A program made the position numbers and the translations under genes. Shown one piece after another: positions 13,569 to 16,550 of a stretch of DNA of 16,550 nucleotides (position 1 is the stretch's first letter; each line of letters opens with the position of its first letter). Location: contig CAYLUS010000043.1 in assembly GCA_964386975.1 (NCBI GenBank), forward strand, positions 1 through 16,550, given 5' to 3'. The notes beneath the pieces were generated by a model. The model was not told the DNA's origin. It saw nothing but the letters and a program-made list of their open reading frames with translations, and ran no database searches. The stretch comes from UBA6136 sp964386975 (GTDB lineage Bacteria > Pseudomonadota > Gammaproteobacteria > Methylococcales > Methylococcaceae).

Positions 13569-16118
13569 ATGCTCCAAGAGTACCGCACACACGTCTCCGA
13601 ACGCGCCGGGCAGGGCCTGGTTCCTCAACCGTTGACCGCCGAGTGGACCCAAGGGTTGGTCGAACTTCTGAAATCGCCTCCCAAGGGCGAAGAGGATTTC
13701 CTGTTGGATCTTCTCACTCATCGAATTCCGGCTGGGGTCGATGAAGCGGCGTACGTCAAAGCCGGATTTCTTTCGGCCATTGCCAAGCATCAGGCGGTTT
13801 CACCCATTCTCTCTCCCAAAACGGCTGTCGAGTTATTGGGAACCATGCTGGGTGGTTACAATGTGGCGCCCCTGATTGATCTTCTTGATGACCCTGAACT
13901 TGCCGAGACAGCGGCGCAAGGCCTGTGCCATACGCTGTTGATTTTTGATGCATTCCATGAGGTCAAGGAGAAGGCGGACCATGGCAATCCATTTGCCAAA
14001 AGAGTCCTCGAATCCTGGGCGCAAGCGGAATGGTTTACCCATAGAGCCCCGCTGGCTGATTGCATTACGGTTACTGTTTTCAAAGTGCCGGGGGAGATCA
14101 ATACCGATGATCTCTCGCCCGCCCAGGATGCTTGGTCCAGGCCTGATATTCCTCTGCACGCCAAGGCCATGCTGAAGGTACCAAGAGAGGGTGTGACTCA
14201 GGCCGAGCAACAGATCCTCGCGCTCAAGGAGAAAGGTTACCCCATCGCATTTGTGGGCGATGTCGTCGGCACCGGGTCTTCACGAAAATCGGCCACGAAT
14301 TCGGTGCTTTGGTTCATCGGTGATGATATTCCTTTTATCCCCAATAAGCGGGCAGGGGGGATCTGTCTTGGCGGCAAAATCGCGCCGATCTTCTTCAACA
14401 CCATGGAGGATTCAGGGGCGCTGCCGATTGAATTGGATGTAAGTCTTTTGAAAAGCGGGGATGTCATCGACATTTTTCCCTATCAAGGGCTTGTCCGTCG
14501 CCATGGTACCGACGAGGTCGTGACGCAATTTACGCTTCGCAATGAAATTCTTTTGGATGAAGTTCAGGCAGGGGGACGGATTCCCTTGATCATCGGGCGC
14601 GCCCTGACCGAGCGGGCTCGCCGTGCTCTGGGGCTTTCTGCCTCGGAGGTCTTCCGTCGCCCGAAAGTGTCTGAGGACAGCGGAAAAGGCTATACCCTCG
14701 CACAAAAGATGGTGGGGCGGGCCGTGGGTTTGCCCGGCGTCCGTCCGGGCGTTTACTGTGAACCGCACATGACGACTGTAGGATCACAGGACACCACGGG
14801 CCCCATGACCCGAGATGAACTCAAGGATCTGGCCTGCCTCGGCTTTTCTGCCGATCTTGTGATGCAGTCGTTCTGCCATACGGCAGCCTACCCCAAGCCG
14901 GTTGATGTCAAGGTCCATCACTCGCTGCCGGATTTCATCATGAACCGCGGGGGGGTCTCGTTGCGTCCAGGCGATGGGATCATTCACTCCTGGCTAAATC
15001 GCATGCTATTGCCCGACACCGTTGGGACCGGGGGCGATTCGCACACCCGTTTCCCGATTGGGATTTCTTTTCCCGCGGGTTCAGGTCTGGTCGCGTTCGC
15101 GGCAGCCACAGGCGTCATGCCTCTGGATATGCCCGAGTCGGTGCTGGTGCGTTTCAGGGGATCCATGAGGCCTGGGATTACCCTTCGGGATCTGGTCCAT
15201 GCGATTCCCTATTTCGCCCTGAAACGCGGGCTTTTGACGGTAGAGAAAAAGGGCAAGAAGAATGTCTTCAATGGCCGCATTCTTGAAATTGAGGGGCTTC
15301 CTGACTTGAAGGTCGAGCAAGCCTTTGAACTTGCCGATGCATCGGCCGAACGTTCGGCTGCGGCATGCACGGTCCGCTTGAACCCCGCCCCGGTGATCGA
15401 GTATCTGCAATCCAACGTCAGTTTGCTGCGCTGGATGATTGCTGAGGGCTATGGCGATAGCAAGACCTTGTCCCGCCGGATCGAGGCCATGGAGCAATGG
15501 TTGCAAGATCCGGTGCTGCTCGCGCCGGATGCCGATGCCGACTATGCCGAGGTGATCGAGATTGATCTTGACGAGGTGACCGAGCCGCTCCTTTGCTGCC
15601 CCAATGATCCCGATGATGTAAAACCCCTCTCAGAAGTTGCCGGTACACCCATTGATGAAGTCTTTCTGGGTTCATGCATGACCAATATCGGCCACTTCCG
15701 GGCAGCCGGCCAGATCCTTGAATCGTCCGGCAAAGCCGTTCCAGGAAGGCTGTGGGTCGTCCCGCCAACGCGGATGGATCAGGCAGAGCTCACGGAGGAG
15801 GGCTACTACGCAACCTTTGGCAAGGCGGGTGCACGAACGGAGGTGCCTGGCTGTTCACTGTGCATGGGAAATCAGGCGCGGACGGCAGATGGGGCGACGG
15901 TGGTATCGACATCGACTCGCAATTTCCCGAATCGCATGGGTGCCAACACACAGGTGTATCTGGCCTCTGCAGAGCTTGCCTCTGTCTGTTCGGTACTTGG
16001 GAAAATTCCGGATCTTTCCGAATACCAGTCATACATGCAAGGTCTGATCGAAAGCGCCGATCGTACCTATCGCTATATGAATTTCAACGAGATGCCCAAG
16101 TTCACAGAGACGGTGTAG
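13569..16118 (+). CDS. acnB: Bifunctional aconitate hydratase B / 2-methylisocitrate dehydratase
   Basis: AcnB is the main citric-acid-cycle aconitase, interconverting citrate and isocitrate, and often acts on 2-methylisocitrate. The 849-aa length is close to the 865 aa of E. coli. The order is B-type: an N-terminal HEAT-like helical domain (about 1-150), then the swivel domain (NTDDLSPAQDAW, VVGTGSSRKSATNS), then the catalytic domains. The 4Fe-4S ligands are C703 (GSCMTNIGHFRAA), C762 and C765 (PGCSLCMGNQAR). All are offset by 7 from E. coli C710, C769 and C772. ATG 13569 (MLQEYRTHVSERAG) fits the family start but has no Shine-Dalgarno sequence. GTG 13518 would add 17 non-conserved residues. 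A seven-G run lies at 14949-14955. Confidence 0.96.
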   Translation: MLQEYRTHVSERAGQGLVPQPLTAEWTQGLVELLKSPPKGEEDFLLDLLTHRIPAGVDEAAYVKAGFLSAIAKHQAVSPILSPKTAVELLGTMLGGYNVAPLIDLLDDPELAETAAQGLCHTLLIFDAFHEVKEKADHGNPFAKRVLESWAQAEWFTHRAPLADCITVTVFKVPGEINTDDLSPAQDAWSRPDIPLHAKAMLKVPREGVTQAEQQILALKEKGYPIAFVGDVVGTGSSRKSATNSVLWFIGDDIPFIPNKRAGGICLGGKIAPIFFNTMEDSGALPIELDVSLLKSGDVIDIFPYQGLVRRHGTDEVVTQFTLRNEILLDEVQAGGRIPLIIGRALTERARRALGLSASEVFRRPKVSEDSGKGYTLAQKMVGRAVGLPGVRPGVYCEPHMTTVGSQDTTGPMTRDELKDLACLGFSADLVMQSFCHTAAYPKPVDVKVHHSLPDFIMNRGGVSLRPGDGIIHSWLNRMLLPDTVGTGGDSHTRFPIGISFPAGSGLVAFAAATGVMPLDMPESVLVRFRGSMRPGITLRDLVHAIPYFALKRGLLTVEKKGKKNVFNGRILEIEGLPDLKVEQAFELADASAERSAAACTVRLNPAPVIEYLQSNVSLLRWMIAEGYGDSKTLSRRIEAMEQWLQDPVLLAPDADADYAEVIEIDLDEVTEPLLCCPNDPDDVKPLSEVAGTPIDEVFLGSCMTNIGHFRAAGQILESSGKAVPGRLWVVPPTRMDQAELTEEGYYATFGKAGARTEVPGCSLCMGNQARTADGATVVSTSTRNFPNRMGANTQVYLASAELASVCSVLGKIPDLSEYQSYMQGLIESADRTYRYMNFNEMPKFTETV

Positions 16119-16207
16119 CTACAGGGCCGAATGCATCCAACCCCGATCGATTGAAGAGCCTCTGGTACATGGATAAAAGAAACGCTGTCGAGGGAGGGGA
16201 TTTCGAT

Positions 16208-16257
16208 GGCGTCTGATCATGCGGGGATTTTGCTGCGCTCAATGGACGTCTTTTTTT
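16208..16257 (+). terminator. Candidate intrinsic terminator of acnB
   Basis: GGCGTC (16208-16213) pairs with GACGTC (16245-16250) with one G-T pair. TGA/TCA and GCG/CGC add interrupted inner pairs. The stem is followed immediately by seven T (16251-16257). It lies 90 nt after the acnB stop. The outer stem is short and the inside imperfect, so strength is uncertain, but the T tract placement is convincing. Confidence 0.5.
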
Positions 16258-16475
16258 AAGGTGCCAATACAATGCTCCATGGAGCCTAGTTCGCGCGGGT
16301 AGGGCGCGATTCGACGCTCCAACGACTTGCTTTCACAGCAGTCACAAGCGGTTAAACTACGTTTCCGAGATCCCTGGAAAATCCTGAAAATGGAGGACTG
16401 CTATTGCCTCATTAGAAGGACTCTACAAGTGATTTCAATGGGAGATGAGAAGTGAAGGGTAGAGACAATCAAACG
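16258..16475. other. Intergenic region without a recognisable gene
   Basis: About 220 bases separate the acnB terminator from the mobile-element end. The only open frames are very short, such as a 21-codon frame from ATG 16390 to TGA 16453, and none shows conserved-looking content. The first part is rich in inverted repeats, described separately. The rest (about 16344-16475) looks unstructured. It could be insertion-scar or decayed mobile DNA. Confidence 0.35.
16268..16343 (+). ncRNA. Possible structured small RNA
   Basis: TACAAT (16268-16273) resembles a -10 box, again without a clear -35. About 7 nt later the sequence begins GGAGC (16281-16285), which pairs with GCTCC (16316-16320) and encloses a GC-rich stem TCGCGC/GCGCGA (16291-16296 with 16304-16309, loop GGGTAGG). 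A second hairpin follows: GAC-T-TGCT/AGCA-GTC (16324-16343), with T16327 bulged. GGAGC is also the right half of a perfect palindrome, GCTCCATGGAGC (16274-16285), so two pairings compete. No T tract closes it. This is a structural guess and could equally be an extragenic repeat or protein-binding site. Confidence 0.2.
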
Positions 16476-16502
16476 TTGACATTCGGGATGGTTCATTGAC
16501 AT
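16476..16502. repeat. TTGACAT direct repeat, 20 bp apart
   Basis: TTGACAT occurs at 16476-16482 and again at 16496-16502, exactly 20 bp apart. The second copy is the outer edge of the apparent IS200/IS605 end. The first lies in flanking DNA. IS200/IS605 elements do not make target duplications, so this is not a normal insertion footprint. Confidence 0.5.
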
Positions 16503-16550
16503 CCTCCTCTGCCTGAAGGCAGGGGATTCCTACGGCATCTGAAACGATGT
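16496..16550 (-). mobile_element. Right end of an IS200/IS605-type (TnpB) element, truncated by the window
   Basis: Read on the minus strand, the sequence runs GGAATCCCCTGCC-TTCA-GGCAGAGGA and then GGATGTCAA, ending at 16496. A GGAATCC-hairpin-GAGGATGTCAA arrangement is the familiar right end found just after tnpB genes in IS200/IS605 and IS1341-like elements. TCAA is also the right cleavage tetranucleotide of IS608. The stem is 9 pairs (16505-16513 with 16518-16526, one G-T) with a 4-nt loop. Minus-strand orientation puts tnpB beyond the window edge. A minus-strand frame ends at TAG 16532-16530 and could be its last codons. The call rests on recognising the end sequence from memory. A short non-coding relative is also possible. 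Confidence 0.6.

Noticed and set aside
15752..16216. Plus-strand frame of 154 codons overlapping the end of acnB
   Set aside because: Almost all of it lies within the acnB catalytic C-terminus in another frame, including the cysteine ligand region, and it has no family similarity.
16281..16320. tRNA-like fragment (GGAGC...GATTCGACGCTCC)
   Set aside because: The closing stem and ATTCGAC resemble the end of a tRNA, but there is no anticodon arm or D arm and the total length is only 40 nt.
16476..16502. CRISPR-like spaced repeats
   Set aside because: Only two 7-bp copies occur. That is far too short and too few for an array.

Overview
The window is one continuous stretch of plus-strand genes with moderately GC-rich codon use. 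It reads as the chromosome of a Gammaproteobacterium, or possibly a Betaproteobacterium. The evidence is the order mla genes - murA - hisG - hisD - hisC - petABC - sspB, a short-form HisG, a B-type aconitase, an SspB ending in a ClpX-binding LRVVK tail, and a cytochrome b with the PVWY variant of the PEWY motif. The order is a compressed version of the arrangement known from Pseudomonas and relatives. I cannot name the genus.

Region 1 (about 78-4087) is an envelope operon. A candidate promoter precedes mlaF, mlaE, mlaD and mlaB, which encode the inner-membrane ABC phospholipid transport complex, and then murA, the first committed step of peptidoglycan synthesis. mlaC and the BolA-like gene ibaG, which usually sit in this cluster, are absent. 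Region 2 (4105-7131) is hisG-hisD-hisC, tightly packed with overlapping stop and start codons and probably co-transcribed with region 1.

Region 3 (about 7211-10100) is petABC, the three-subunit cytochrome bc1 complex. It has its own promoter candidate, a roughly 100-nt leader with two small hairpins and a 29-codon upstream ORF, and a good intrinsic terminator after petC. Region 4 (10141-13449) holds sspB (SspA normally precedes it but is missing), then msrB overlapping a polyphosphate kinase gene. That kinase carries an extra N-terminal helix-hairpin-helix domain of about 60 residues. This is the most unusual protein architecture in the window. The msrB-ppk pair suggests a link between oxidative protein repair and polyphosphate.

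Region 5 (13569-16118) is acnB, followed by a likely terminator. The last 430 bases have no convincing gene. They hold a GC-rich multi-stem structure behind a TACAAT box and, at the very edge, what looks like the right end of an IS200/IS605-type element. Its hairpin resembles the omega-RNA scaffold of TnpB elements, with the rest of the element lying outside the window. No tRNA, rRNA or CRISPR array was found.
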